Origin: Melioribacteraceae bacterium
GTDB taxonomy: Bacteria; Bacteroidota; Ignavibacteria; Ignavibacteriales; Melioribacteraceae
Direction of reading: 5' to 3'
Assembly: GCA_026983755.1 (NCBI GenBank)
Contig: JALSTL010000078.1
Location: forward strand, 1-14,006
DNA length: 14,006 nt
The translations under genes were made by a program, and so were the position numbers. This document shows positions 6,175-13,346 of the stretch, in pieces (positions within the stretch are counted from its first letter, which is position 1; each line of letters opens with the position of its first letter). Below the pieces are notes generated by a model. That model was given only the letters and a program-made list of their open reading frames with translations. It did not search any database and was not told where the DNA came from.

Positions 6175-7764
6175 TTACCATCTTAATTCAAAACCGGCAA
6201 AAACATCCAAGGGTTTGGCTTGATAATTTTGATAATAATAGTATTTATTGTTAAGCAAATTTTCAAGTGAAAAAGTAAAATTAAAATTTTTAAACAATTT
6301 ATAAAATGCTGATAAAGATAAATTTACCATACGCGGAATTTTAATGTTATTATCTATATTAGTATAAGTGGCATCATGATATTCAAATTTTAATTTTGTT
6401 CCAAATTTTGAACTGAAATTATAAATATAATTTAAATTTGCCACAATAGTGGGAGCATAAGGAACTTTTTTATCGAATGAAGCTCTAATGTCCTGTACTT
6501 TTAATTCTCCGTAAAATTCTCCGCCCGGTCCTTTCCTAAAAAGTGCATTTAGAAAAACGTATGTATTTTTAATATCGTCTTTGTGAACGGAAAAGAATCC
6601 TTGTGATAAATTATCTTCAAAGTAAATATCGTTATTAGAACTTAAATATCCCATACCTCCGCTAATTTCAAAATATTGTTCATATTCATAACGCAAAGCA
6701 ACTTTCATATTTATTTTGTTTTCTACAAAAGAATTAACAAAATTATTCAATTTAAAATATCTGTTCCGATTATCAAAATTTCTTAATGTTTTTAACTCGG
6801 CAAAAGGAGAAAATTCTCCCAATACGGAAAGGTGATTCGATAGTTTGAAACTTCCGAAAGCAATTGGCGAAAAGAAAGTGTTTTTATTACTTTCGGCTAT
6901 ATAAGCTCCGGCTTTTATATTTATTCTCTCGAATAAGTTTATGCTTGCCGTGGCAATTACGTTAAAATAATAAGTGTTTCCAAAGTGTAATTTTGTTTTG
7001 TTTATTGTTTGGTTTTTATACGTACTTTTAAGGTTAAAGTTCATATTCATCAATTTAAATTGCATAAAAGCATCCGTACCGAAAATATTTTCGCCTATTG
7101 TATCGTTAGTTTGATTGTAATAATTATCATTGAATGTTAAACCGAATTGAAAATTTTTGTGTGATGTATATTTTGTATATATTTTCCCATCGGCAATATT
7201 AGTTTTACGAATAAGTTTCGGTATGGTTGAACCGAAAAAATTATAATTTTCAAATTTATAATTTCCGTTGAACCCTATTTCCAAACCGGGTAATGTTTTG
7301 GCATTTTGTTTCACAAAATATTTACCGTTTAAACTACCGCCATAGTTAGAAATACCGGCATGTTTCAAGTATTGTTTTTCTTGCAATCCGAATAAATGAG
7401 AACTATATGTAAAGTTTTTAATATGATTTCCATAGAAAAAATCTACTTTGGGTAAAGTATATAATCCCGCACTTAGTTTTAGCAAGCCGTTAGTATTTTG
7501 AAATTTATTATCAATTTTTACTTCACTAATTTTTTCGTCATTTAGTTTAACGGAAATTTGTTCTTCATCGGGTAATTTCGGATTAAAAAAATCTTTAGAA
7601 AGCAAAGGAATAAAATCCGGTTCACTTTTTTGAGTTTTCGGCAAAATAATTTTTTGTTTACCGGTAATAACAAAATCCGGTAATTCAATACTTTGGGAAT
7701 TATTCTCTTTTTGAGCAAGTATTGTTATGCTAAAAAATAAAATTATTAAGGTTGTTTTTTTCAT
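6175..7764 (-). CDS. Outer-membrane beta-barrel, TonB-receptor-like, plug not seen
   Basis: The protein has 529 residues. The signal peptide is cleaved after Ala17, with Gln18 first in the mature form. Near the new N-terminus is ELPDFVITG (27-35), which looks like a TonB box or the strand that follows one. Residues about 36-90 are a charged linker, and from about 91 to the end the sequence alternates like beta strands, with many Tyr/Phe/Asn (girdle residues). The C-terminus is typical of TonB-dependent receptors: FNFTFSLENLLNNKYYYYQNYQ, then VFAGFELRW, with a terminal aromatic residue for BAM recognition. A usual receptor has a plug of about 120-150 residues before the barrel and 600-900 residues in all; I find none of the plug motifs. 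It starts inside the end of the TPR gene (4-bp ATGA overlap), so translation is probably coupled. Barrel is well supported; substrate unknown. Confidence 0.8.
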   Translation of the reverse strand: MKKTTLIILFFSITILAQKENNSQSIELPDFVITGKQKIILPKTQKSEPDFIPLLSKDFFNPKLPDEEQISVKLNDEKISEVKIDNKFQNTNGLLKLSAGLYTLPKVDFFYGNHIKNFTYSSHLFGLQEKQYLKHAGISNYGGSLNGKYFVKQNAKTLPGLEIGFNGNYKFENYNFFGSTIPKLIRKTNIADGKIYTKYTSHKNFQFGLTFNDNYYNQTNDTIGENIFGTDAFMQFKLMNMNFNLKSTYKNQTINKTKLHFGNTYYFNVIATASINLFERINIKAGAYIAESNKNTFFSPIAFGSFKLSNHLSVLGEFSPFAELKTLRNFDNRNRYFKLNNFVNSFVENKINMKVALRYEYEQYFEISGGMGYLSSNNDIYFEDNLSQGFFSVHKDDIKNTYVFLNALFRKGPGGEFYGELKVQDIRASFDKKVPYAPTIVANLNYIYNFSSKFGTKLKFEYHDATYTNIDNNIKIPRMVNLSLSAFYKLFKNFNFTFSLENLLNNKYYYYQNYQAKPLDVFAGFELRW

Positions 7765-10733
7765 AGCTTTTTAAGTTTTTCCGTCGCTTCTTTTGCCAAC
7801 GGGTCTCGTTTATGTTTTTTTAATAATGCTTTGTACATTTCGGCTGCTTTTTGTTTCTTCCCAAGTTTAAGGTAAGTATCGCCAAGTCTTAATAAAGATT
7901 GCGAATACCATTCATCATAAGCGGAATAAATGGAACGAACTTTAATAAACGGTTGTAGTGCATCATTATATTTTTCTTGTTGAAAAAGCGTAAGACCTTT
8001 ATAATACAATGCTTTTGCGGCCAAATCGTCTTTTCTGTTTTTGCTTACATCGTCAAATAAATTTAAAGCATGGTTAAAATTATTTCTTACAAGTTCCAAA
8101 ATACCCAATTCAATTTCCGCTTTGTGAAAAAACAAAGAACCGTCTTGTAAAGATATTATTTCATTCAATACGTTATATGCTGCACTTATATTATTGTTTT
8201 CTATATAAGCTTGTGCTTTGTTAAATTTCAACTCTGCCAATGCTTTTGAATCTTTCAATTTTGAAATTGCATCATCATATAATTTAATTTCCGCCGTTAA
8301 ATTATTTTCCGCTCTGTAAATTTTTCCCGCTTCCAAAACGGAATTAAATCCAATTTCGGTATCGGGAGATAGACTTCTGACAATTTCAAAATAGTTAATT
8401 GCTTTTTTAGGATGTTTTAAAAAAACCTCACTTTTACCCATCCAATAATATGCCGAAGGTACCAAAGGACTTTTCGGATAGTTATCAATAATTTTTGAAA
8501 ATTCATTTAACGCTAGTAAATATTTTCCGTTATTATAATAAATTTCCGCTTTCTTAAATTGTATTTTATCTAAAAAACCGGAATTTTTATTGGATGCAAT
8601 AAAGTTACCCAAAAAATTGGTAGCGCTTTTATATTTTTCTTGAACAACATAACAATATTGGATTCCATTAACCGCATCGTAAACATATTTTGATGAGGGA
8701 AATTTTTCTATTACTTTTTTATAGTTTTCAATGGCTTTGGAATAATTACTTAAATTGAAATAAGCATCCCCAATTGAATAATATGCAATTGGCAATGTTG
8801 CCGAAGTGGGATAAAGGTTAATTAACTTTTTATAATTTTCTATTGCATCTTTAAATTCATTTCGTTGGAAATGAATCCAACCGATTAAGTATTGAGAATC
8901 ATCAGCATATTTTGATGAGGGAAATTTTAGTTGCAGTTCATTTAAAACTTTTATCGATGCTTTTGAATCTCCTGCTTTAAATAAAGTTTGTGCGTAATTA
9001 AAATATGCCGATTCGTTTTTATTAAACTTTTTATTTTTTATTAAAACATTTTCATATACAAGGGCGGCTTTTTTAAAATCTTTTAATGCATAATAGGAAT
9101 CCGCCAATCTCAATTGACTTTCGACGTATTTTTTATCTCTTTTATATTTTTTTATAAACTCATTAAAAAGAAACGCGGATTTTGTATAGTCGCGTAAATC
9201 GAAATAAGAATAAGCTTTTCCGTATAAAACATTTTTGGTTAAAACTCTGTTGTTGGTTTTTATTTTATTGTAATAAAAAACGGCTTTGGAATAGTTTCCC
9301 AAATAAAAATTTACTTCGGCTAAATAGAAATACAATTTATTTTTATCAATATTGGTTTTATTTATATTTACGGATTTCATTTCTTTTAGAGCGGGAACAT
9401 ATCTTTTCAGATAAAAATATGAAACTCCCAATCCCAAACGACAACGATCTTTAAGCTCCGCTGCAATTTGAGGAATAAGTAAACCGCGCTTGAAATATTC
9501 TGCCGCAGTTTTATATTCTTTTTTTCTTAAATTTATTTCTCCGAGTAATGTTAAAGATTTTGCTTTGGCAAGCGGATCTTTGGAATATATGGATTTCAAC
9601 AACGCATTTTCTGAAGCATCAAATCTTTTTTGGCTGAATTTACTAATACCAATATTCAATTTTGCTTTTTCAGTTAATGAACTATTAGGATATTTTTTGG
9701 AAAATTCGTTAAGTATTTTTTCCGCTTTTTTATTATTGCCGGCATATCTTTGCGCTTGACTACTCCAATAAAAAGATTTAACCGCAATAGAATCGTTGGA
9801 AGAAGCGGTTAATGAATGGAATAATTTATAAGCATTTAGGTAACGTCCTTTATGAAAATTGATCCAAGCCAAACCGTAACGGATTTTATCCAACATTTCT
9901 TCGGAAGGAGAATTCTTTAAAATTTGTTTAAAGGTTTGCGAAGCATTATCATAGTCTTTTATTCTGTAATAACAATTTGCCAAAACAAAATCCGCTTCAT
10001 TTTTTTCTTGCAAAGATAATTTTTTTATTAGCGGATCCGTAAGTTCGATTATTGCGTTATCATATTCACCCAAATAAAAATAATTTATACCAATTCTGAA
10101 TTGAGCTTGCGGAGCAATTTTACTTTTGTTATAAAAACTAAGAAGTTTATCAAAATAATTAACGGCATTTTCGTAATTACCTTTTTTTTCATAAAGTTTT
10201 GCCAAAGCAAATAAATTGTAATCTGCAAATATGTTGTTTTGATTTTGGTTTACTGCGGTTTTAAAATATTTTTCCGCTTCTTCAAAATTGTTTTCTTTAA
10301 TAAAAGATTCTCCTATTAAGTAATATGCAGAGCCAACAAATTTTGATGCGGGATAATTATTTATAAGTAAATTTAAATTGCTTCTTGCAAGTTTATATTT
10401 TTTACGATTAAAGTATAAACCTCCCAATTTATATAAGGCCAAATCTGCAAAAGCGGAATAAGGAAAATCTATAATAAAACTTTGATAATGAGACATCGCT
10501 CCGTCTGTTTGATGCATTCCCAGCAAACACTCGGCAATATAATATTCCGAAGAAGAAAGAATTTGCTTGTCCACTTCATCCGATAAAACTATTTTTTCAA
10601 ATATTTTAAGTGCATAGGCAAAATTATTTTTATTATATAATTCCATTGCCGATGAATACAGTTTTAATTCTTTTTGTGCAAAAAGAACGGAACTTATAAA
10701 AAAGAGTAAGATGATTTTAGTGATATTTTTCAT
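7761..10733 (-). CDS. Large exported tetratricopeptide-repeat protein
   Basis: The protein has 990 residues. The signal peptide is cleaved after Ala19, with Gln20 first in the mature form. Nearly the whole mature protein is tetratricopeptide repeats, at least a dozen and probably about twenty, with the usual A/G/Y/A pattern in paired helices (for example FADYNLFALAKLYEKKGNYE and AYYSIGDAYFNLSNYSKAIE). Many repeats end in FPSSKYADDS- or YPTSATLP-like linkers, the form seen in YbgF/CpoB- and BamD-like periplasmic TPRs. It is probably a periplasmic or outer-membrane-associated scaffold. As first gene of the six-gene operon it may organise the barrel, SPOR and TonB proteins, much as CpoB accompanies Tol-Pal, but it is far larger than CpoB. 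No lipobox Cys is present and no Shine-Dalgarno sequence is visible; the leader is A-rich. The last codons overlap the barrel start. Confidence 0.9.
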   Translation of the reverse strand: MKNITKIILLFFISSVLFAQKELKLYSSAMELYNKNNFAYALKIFEKIVLSDEVDKQILSSSEYYIAECLLGMHQTDGAMSHYQSFIIDFPYSAFADLALYKLGGLYFNRKKYKLARSNLNLLINNYPASKFVGSAYYLIGESFIKENNFEEAEKYFKTAVNQNQNNIFADYNLFALAKLYEKKGNYENAVNYFDKLLSFYNKSKIAPQAQFRIGINYFYLGEYDNAIIELTDPLIKKLSLQEKNEADFVLANCYYRIKDYDNASQTFKQILKNSPSEEMLDKIRYGLAWINFHKGRYLNAYKLFHSLTASSNDSIAVKSFYWSSQAQRYAGNNKKAEKILNEFSKKYPNSSLTEKAKLNIGISKFSQKRFDASENALLKSIYSKDPLAKAKSLTLLGEINLRKKEYKTAAEYFKRGLLIPQIAAELKDRCRLGLGVSYFYLKRYVPALKEMKSVNINKTNIDKNKLYFYLAEVNFYLGNYSKAVFYYNKIKTNNRVLTKNVLYGKAYSYFDLRDYTKSAFLFNEFIKKYKRDKKYVESQLRLADSYYALKDFKKAALVYENVLIKNKKFNKNESAYFNYAQTLFKAGDSKASIKVLNELQLKFPSSKYADDSQYLIGWIHFQRNEFKDAIENYKKLINLYPTSATLPIAYYSIGDAYFNLSNYSKAIENYKKVIEKFPSSKYVYDAVNGIQYCYVVQEKYKSATNFLGNFIASNKNSGFLDKIQFKKAEIYYNNGKYLLALNEFSKIIDNYPKSPLVPSAYYWMGKSEVFLKHPKKAINYFEIVRSLSPDTEIGFNSVLEAGKIYRAENNLTAEIKLYDDAISKLKDSKALAELKFNKAQAYIENNNISAAYNVLNEIISLQDGSLFFHKAEIELGILELVRNNFNHALNLFDDVSKNRKDDLAAKALYYKGLTLFQQEKYNDALQPFIKVRSIYSAYDEWYSQSLLRLGDTYLKLGKKQKAAEMYKALLKKHKRDPLAKEATEKLKKL

Positions 10734-10881
10734 TTTTCTATTTGTAAATTCGGAACATTTGTTTCTTTAAACCCTATTTTTGCTATTGAGTTCCAAAAAC
10801 TTTAAAAACATATTTAATTAATATAAGCAATTAGTTGATTAAGTTAAAGAAAATTATTACATTATTACCATAACTTTCTAC

Positions 10882-10887
10882 ATTATA
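10882..10887 (-). promoter_or_regulatory. Candidate -10 box for the six-gene envelope operon
   Basis: On the minus strand TATAAT lies at 10887-10882, about 150 bp before the ATG at 10733. No good -35 sits at 17 bp; a TTGATA is present but 21 bp away. The leader between contains a possible weak outer pairing GGAAC/GTTCC (10752-10756 with 10790-10794) around a small GTTT-CTTT-AAAC hairpin (10761-10772). All of this is weak. The 10734-10921 gap must hold the operon promoter unless transcription reads through the terminator at 10925-10955. Confidence 0.25.
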
Positions 10888-10924
10888 GGATGTTATATAT
10901 GATAAAAATATCAATTTAGATAAA

Positions 10925-10955
10925 AAAAAAGCCCATATTTTTTACGGGCTTTTTT
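10925..10955 (-). terminator. Intrinsic terminator of the 254-residue TPR gene
   Basis: A 10-bp perfect stem pairs AAAAAAGCCC (10925-10934) with GGGCTTTTTT (10946-10955) around an 11-base loop, with further T-run on either strand. It begins about 20 bp after the stop of the gene at 10976-11740 and is the only strong GC-stemmed terminator in the window. The A/T tracts on both sides make it potentially bidirectional. Confidence 0.88.
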
Positions 10956-10975
10956 ACATTTATAAGATTCTTTTT

Positions 10976-11740
10976 TTAATGTAAATACTTCAATTCGTAT
11001 TTACATCGGTCTCTGTAAGTTCTGTCTTTACTGGCTTTTTTGAAATTCTCTTTTGCTTTAGCAATATTGTGCAATCCTTTATAAGCCATTCCTTTGTAAA
11101 AATACAGTGCACCTTTGGGAACTTTCTTTCTAAAATTAGCGGCATTATCCGCAGCTTCCAAAGCTTTATTGAATTTTCCTTTTTCCAAATAAATATCGGC
11201 TAATTTCAAATATGCTTTATCGTAATTATAATTGGCAACGGCTTTCATTAAATAATCTGTTGCTTCATCATATTTTTTTTCTTTAAGAGCAATATCGCCC
11301 AACTTGGTATAAGCATAACCGATATATTTTTTTGCAACTTTTTTTCTGCTTTCATTTGTTGCATTTTCCATATATTTTTTGAAATTATCTATAGCTTTTT
11401 GGTATTTACCCCAAGAATAAAATGTTGTTCCCAAACCATTATAAGCCGTATAAAACTTAGGATCAACTTCCAAACATTTATTTAACATTTCTTCTGCTTT
11501 TGCAAATTCTCTTTTCTTTTTATATACCAAACTCATTTGGTAATAAATTCTGGCATCTTTAGATTTTTTCAATGCTTCTGTATAAGATTTTAATGCACCG
11601 TCAAAATCTCCGGACCTTTTTTGCTTGTTTCCTTGATTGAAAAGTTTTGCAACTTCTTTATCCATTTTTCCGTTTTGTGCAAAACTTACTGCGGTGAGTA
11701 ATAACATTATGGATAATACCATATTGATTGTTTTTTTCAT
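10976..11740 (-). CDS. Exported tetratricopeptide-repeat protein, 254 residues
   Basis: The chosen start is the ATG at 11740, giving a clean signal peptide (MKKTINMVLSIMLLLTAVSFA, then Gln22 as first mature residue) and an AGGA at 11749-11752, eight bases upstream. The open frame continues upstream into the tRNA gene, so the longer reading is rejected. The mature protein has about five or six TPRs: SGDFDGALKSYTEALKKSKD, REFAKAEEMLNKCLEVDPKF, GKYQKAIDNFKKYMENATNE, KKYDEATDYLMKAVANYNYD, GKFNKALEAADNAANFRKKV and a last one at HNIAKAKENFKKASKD. It is lysine-rich and probably a periplasmic adaptor. It is a single gene with its own terminator and starts 43 bp after the 3' end of tRNA-Leu, so the two may share a transcript. 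It is a different, smaller protein from the 990-residue TPR of the next operon. Partner unknown. Confidence 0.88.
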   Translation of the reverse strand: MKKTINMVLSIMLLLTAVSFAQNGKMDKEVAKLFNQGNKQKRSGDFDGALKSYTEALKKSKDARIYYQMSLVYKKKREFAKAEEMLNKCLEVDPKFYTAYNGLGTTFYSWGKYQKAIDNFKKYMENATNESRKKVAKKYIGYAYTKLGDIALKEKKYDEATDYLMKAVANYNYDKAYLKLADIYLEKGKFNKALEAADNAANFRKKVPKGALYFYKGMAYKGLHNIAKAKENFKKASKDRTYRDRCKYELKYLH

Positions 11741-11748
11741 AAATGTAA

Positions 11749-11752
11749 TCCT
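11749..11752 (-). promoter_or_regulatory. Ribosome-binding site fixing the TPR gene start
   Basis: AGGA (within GTAGGATT on the minus strand) lies eight bases before the ATG at 11740. It supports that start over the upstream in-frame ATG at 11824, which lies inside the tRNA gene. Confidence 0.7.
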
Positions 11753-11783
11753 ACTTTTGTTAATAATAAAACCATTAAATTTG

Positions 11784-11867
11784 TGCGGAAAGCGGGACTT
11801 GAACCCGCACGCCCTTACGAGCACTACCCCCTCAAGATAGCGTGTATACCAATTTCACCATTTCCGC
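11784..11867 (-). tRNA. tRNA-Leu (GAG anticodon)
   Basis: This is an 84-base class II tRNA. The 7-bp acceptor stem GCGGAAA/TTTCCGC is perfect, with discriminator A. The D arm is GTG/CAC with a GG pair in the loop. The anticodon stem CTATC/GGTAG (one T-G pair) closes a TTGAGGG loop, placing GAG at positions 34-36, which reads CUC/CUU. The long variable arm (about 15 bases, GCTC/GGGC pairing) is expected for leucine, and the T arm GCGGG-TTCAAGT-CCCGC is perfect. The three bases after the discriminator are CAA, not CCA, so the 3' CCA must be added by the tRNA nucleotidyltransferase. Confidence 0.96.
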
Positions 11868-11880
11868 AAAATGAATACTA

Positions 11881-11909
11881 AAAATATATTTATGGTTTTT
11901 AAAATGCAA
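11881..11909 (-). promoter_or_regulatory. Possible sigma70-like promoter for tRNA-Leu
   Basis: On the minus strand TTGCAT (11909-11904) and TATTTT (11886-11881) are separated by 17 bp. The -10 ends 13 bp before the tRNA 5' end, which would give a short leader of about seven bases. Hexamer matches are only partial, so this rests mainly on spacing and position. Confidence 0.3.
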
Positions 11910-11921
11910 CTGATTTAATTA

Positions 11922-11955
11922 TACACTAAATCTTTTGAAGGTATTTTATAGTGTA
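11922..11955. repeat. Inverted repeat TACACTA / TAGTGTA
   Basis: The 7-bp arms at 11922-11928 and 11949-11955 are perfect complements separated by 20 bp. A further partial arm ACACT (11957-11961) forms AGTGT-AA-ACACT with the second arm. It lies just upstream of the candidate tRNA promoter. An operator is possible, but so is chance. Confidence 0.35.
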
Positions 11956-12261
11956 AACACTTTAATCTTAAAAAAGTTCCTTAACTTTTAAAATTTTTAA
12001 TAAAAACATAAAGGCATTTATTTAACGACATAAAATATAATTTAGGTTCCGTATTCTTTTGTTAAAATTTTGGGCAAGTTATTTCAAATGTATTTTACTT
12101 AACTTATAAATTATTAAAAGTTTAACTATAATTGTTTTTGTATAACCAGGCAAACTTATTAACGCAGCGTGTTGAAAATTTTTTCAGATATTAAATACTA
12201 ATTTTTTAATTAGGATTTTTAATGAATTTTGTATGACTATAGAATTTTACGATATAGATTT

Positions 12262-12735
12262 TTATTTCAATTTTATTTTTCTTCCTCGTGTTTTAATTAG
12301 CATTTTTCTTATTTCCCGTCGGAACTTATTTTCGAAAACAATCATTTTCATAATTTGTTTGTAAGATAAAATATCGTTTAAGGAATTTATAAAACTATTT
12401 TTTTGGCGAAGTATTTTTTCATCTATGTTTTTAATTTGGTCTATCATTTTTTTATAGTTATTTAATTTTTTACTTTTGTTTTTAAATAAGTCTTCCGCTT
12501 GTTCAATAATTTTTCTTTTTTCTTTCAAAAGTTTTTGTTGTTCTTTAATAAAATTTTTTCTCCTTGTAAAAAATCTTATCGCCGTATCTTCTTGTAAATC
12601 CATTTTTTCCAACAATTTCAGTTTTTCCAACTCTTTAAATTTTTGTTGCATGTGTTTCGGATTATGAGTTATCGCTTGTGCGAATGAAAAATTCAAACCG
12701 AAAATAAAAAAAATAACACTCAATAATATTTTCAT
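12262..12735 (-). CDS. Spy/CpxP-like exported basic helical protein
   Basis: This 157-residue protein has a signal peptide cleaved after Ala19, with Gln20 first in the mature form. The rest is predicted all alpha-helical and very basic: by hand count the mature part has 39 Lys/Arg against 17 Asp/Glu. Two segments recall the LTxxQ repeats of periplasmic Spy/CpxP/ZraP/CnrX proteins: MDLQEDTAIRFFTRRKNF (about 45-62) and ILSYKQIMKMIVFENKFRR (122-140), the latter close to the typical L-x-x-x-Q-x-x-x-x-x-x-F-E-x-x-F-R. It is the third gene of the sigma operon, 8 bp after the anti-sigma gene, with an AGG just before its ATG. It is predicted to be a periplasmic sensor or chaperone that controls, or is controlled by, the sigma/anti-sigma pair. 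I see no obvious metal-binding Cys or His cluster. Family assignment is moderate. Confidence 0.68.
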   Translation of the reverse strand: MKILLSVIFFIFGLNFSFAQAITHNPKHMQQKFKELEKLKLLEKMDLQEDTAIRFFTRRKNFIKEQQKLLKEKRKIIEQAEDLFKNKSKKLNNYKKMIDQIKNIDEKILRQKNSFINSLNDILSYKQIMKMIVFENKFRREIRKMLIKTRGRKIKLK

Positions 12736-12743
12736 TTTTTTAC

Positions 12744-13346
12744 CTATAAATCATTTTGTTTTTTAAGATTATTATAAATTTCAAGCAAATCTTTTTCCGA
12801 AAGATATTGCAAATATTCATTGTAATCATCTTCATTCCATACTTCGTTTTCGAACATTATTTCATCCAAATCTTTTTCCGTTATATCATAAATTTCTTCT
12901 TGAACGGCAATTGCTAAATTATCATTTTCCCCAAATGTATTCTCATCAATAATAAAATCTGTAATCGATTCGTTTACTTTCTCATTGCCGTTTTCAATAG
13001 ATAAAAATTTATTGGTTAATACGGAATTATTGGATTTGTATTTTCCTAAAAAGAAATAGGAAATTAAAAAAATAATTAGCAAAAGCGGAAAAGCGTAAGT
13101 AATTTTTTGTTTAAAACTTTTGGTTCTAAATTCGGCTCGTTTGTTTTTTGCTTTAACCAATAAGTTATTAAAATAAAATTCATTTACTTCGCCGGTTTCT
13201 TTAATTGAAGCCAATGTTTTCTCAAAAGCATAATATTCTTTTGACAATTGGGAATTATTTTTTAATTGTTCTTTAAAATTTTCTTCCTCTTTTTTATTTA
13301 ATAATCCGGCTTTATATTTAAGTATTATTTCTTCATTCTTTTTCAT
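12744..13346 (-). CDS. Single-pass anti-sigma-factor-like protein
   Basis: The protein has 200 residues. Residues 1-60 are a short helical cytoplasmic part that begins like many anti-sigma domains (EIILKYKAGLLNKKEEENFKEQL: a 'sigma-binding' helix, then LKNNSQLSKEYYAFEKTLASI). There is no His-x3-Cys-x2-Cys zinc motif and no Cys in the whole protein. One membrane helix at about 83-101 follows a basic stretch. The periplasmic C-terminus is strongly acidic, by hand count 25 Asp/Glu against 8 Lys in residues 102-200, and ends with EDDYNEYLQYLSEKDLLEIYNNL. The gene starts 14 bp inside the end of the sigma factor gene, a typical coupling for sigma/anti-sigma pairs, and is followed after 8 bp by the Spy-like gene. 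The role as anti-sigma is inferred from position and topology. Confidence 0.75.
   Translation of the reverse strand: MKKNEEIILKYKAGLLNKKEEENFKEQLKNNSQLSKEYYAFEKTLASIKETGEVNEFYFNNLLVKAKNKRAEFRTKSFKQKITYAFPLLLIIFLISYFFLGKYKSNNSVLTNKFLSIENGNEKVNESITDFIIDENTFGENDNLAIAVQEEIYDITEKDLDEIMFENEVWNEDDYNEYLQYLSEKDLLEIYNNLKKQNDL

Larger units (their letters stand above)
11868..12261. other. 394-bp intergenic region with no gene found
   Basis: No frame on either strand gives a credible protein here and no RNA gene is recognisable. It should hold the tRNA promoter on its left side and the 3' end of the sigma operon transcript on its right. On the right are only weak AT hairpins: CTAATT-TTTT-AATTAG (12198-12213) and TGAAAA-TT-TTTTCA (12173-12186). 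Either could be a poor terminator for the gene ending at 12262. A short, relatively GC-richer patch (about 12148-12172) interrupts the AT-rich sequence; I cannot assign it. Confidence 0.6.

Noticed and set aside
7761..10733. Repeated protein segments as possible DNA repeats or a CRISPR-like array
   Set aside because: The similarity is at the TPR protein level only; the DNA is diverged and there is no regular spacer structure.
11741..11824. 28-residue N-terminal extension of the 254-residue TPR protein
   Set aside because: The extension is translated tRNA-Leu and leader sequence; the ATG at 11740 gives a proper signal peptide and has a ribosome site.
11637..11840. Plus-strand open frame ending in CGKRDLNPHALTSTTPSR
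   Set aside because: This is the well-known false peptide produced by reading a tRNA gene in antisense.
12148..12172. Relatively GC-richer patch as remnant of an insertion sequence
   Set aside because: It is only about 25 bp, with no terminal repeats, target duplication or transposase remains.
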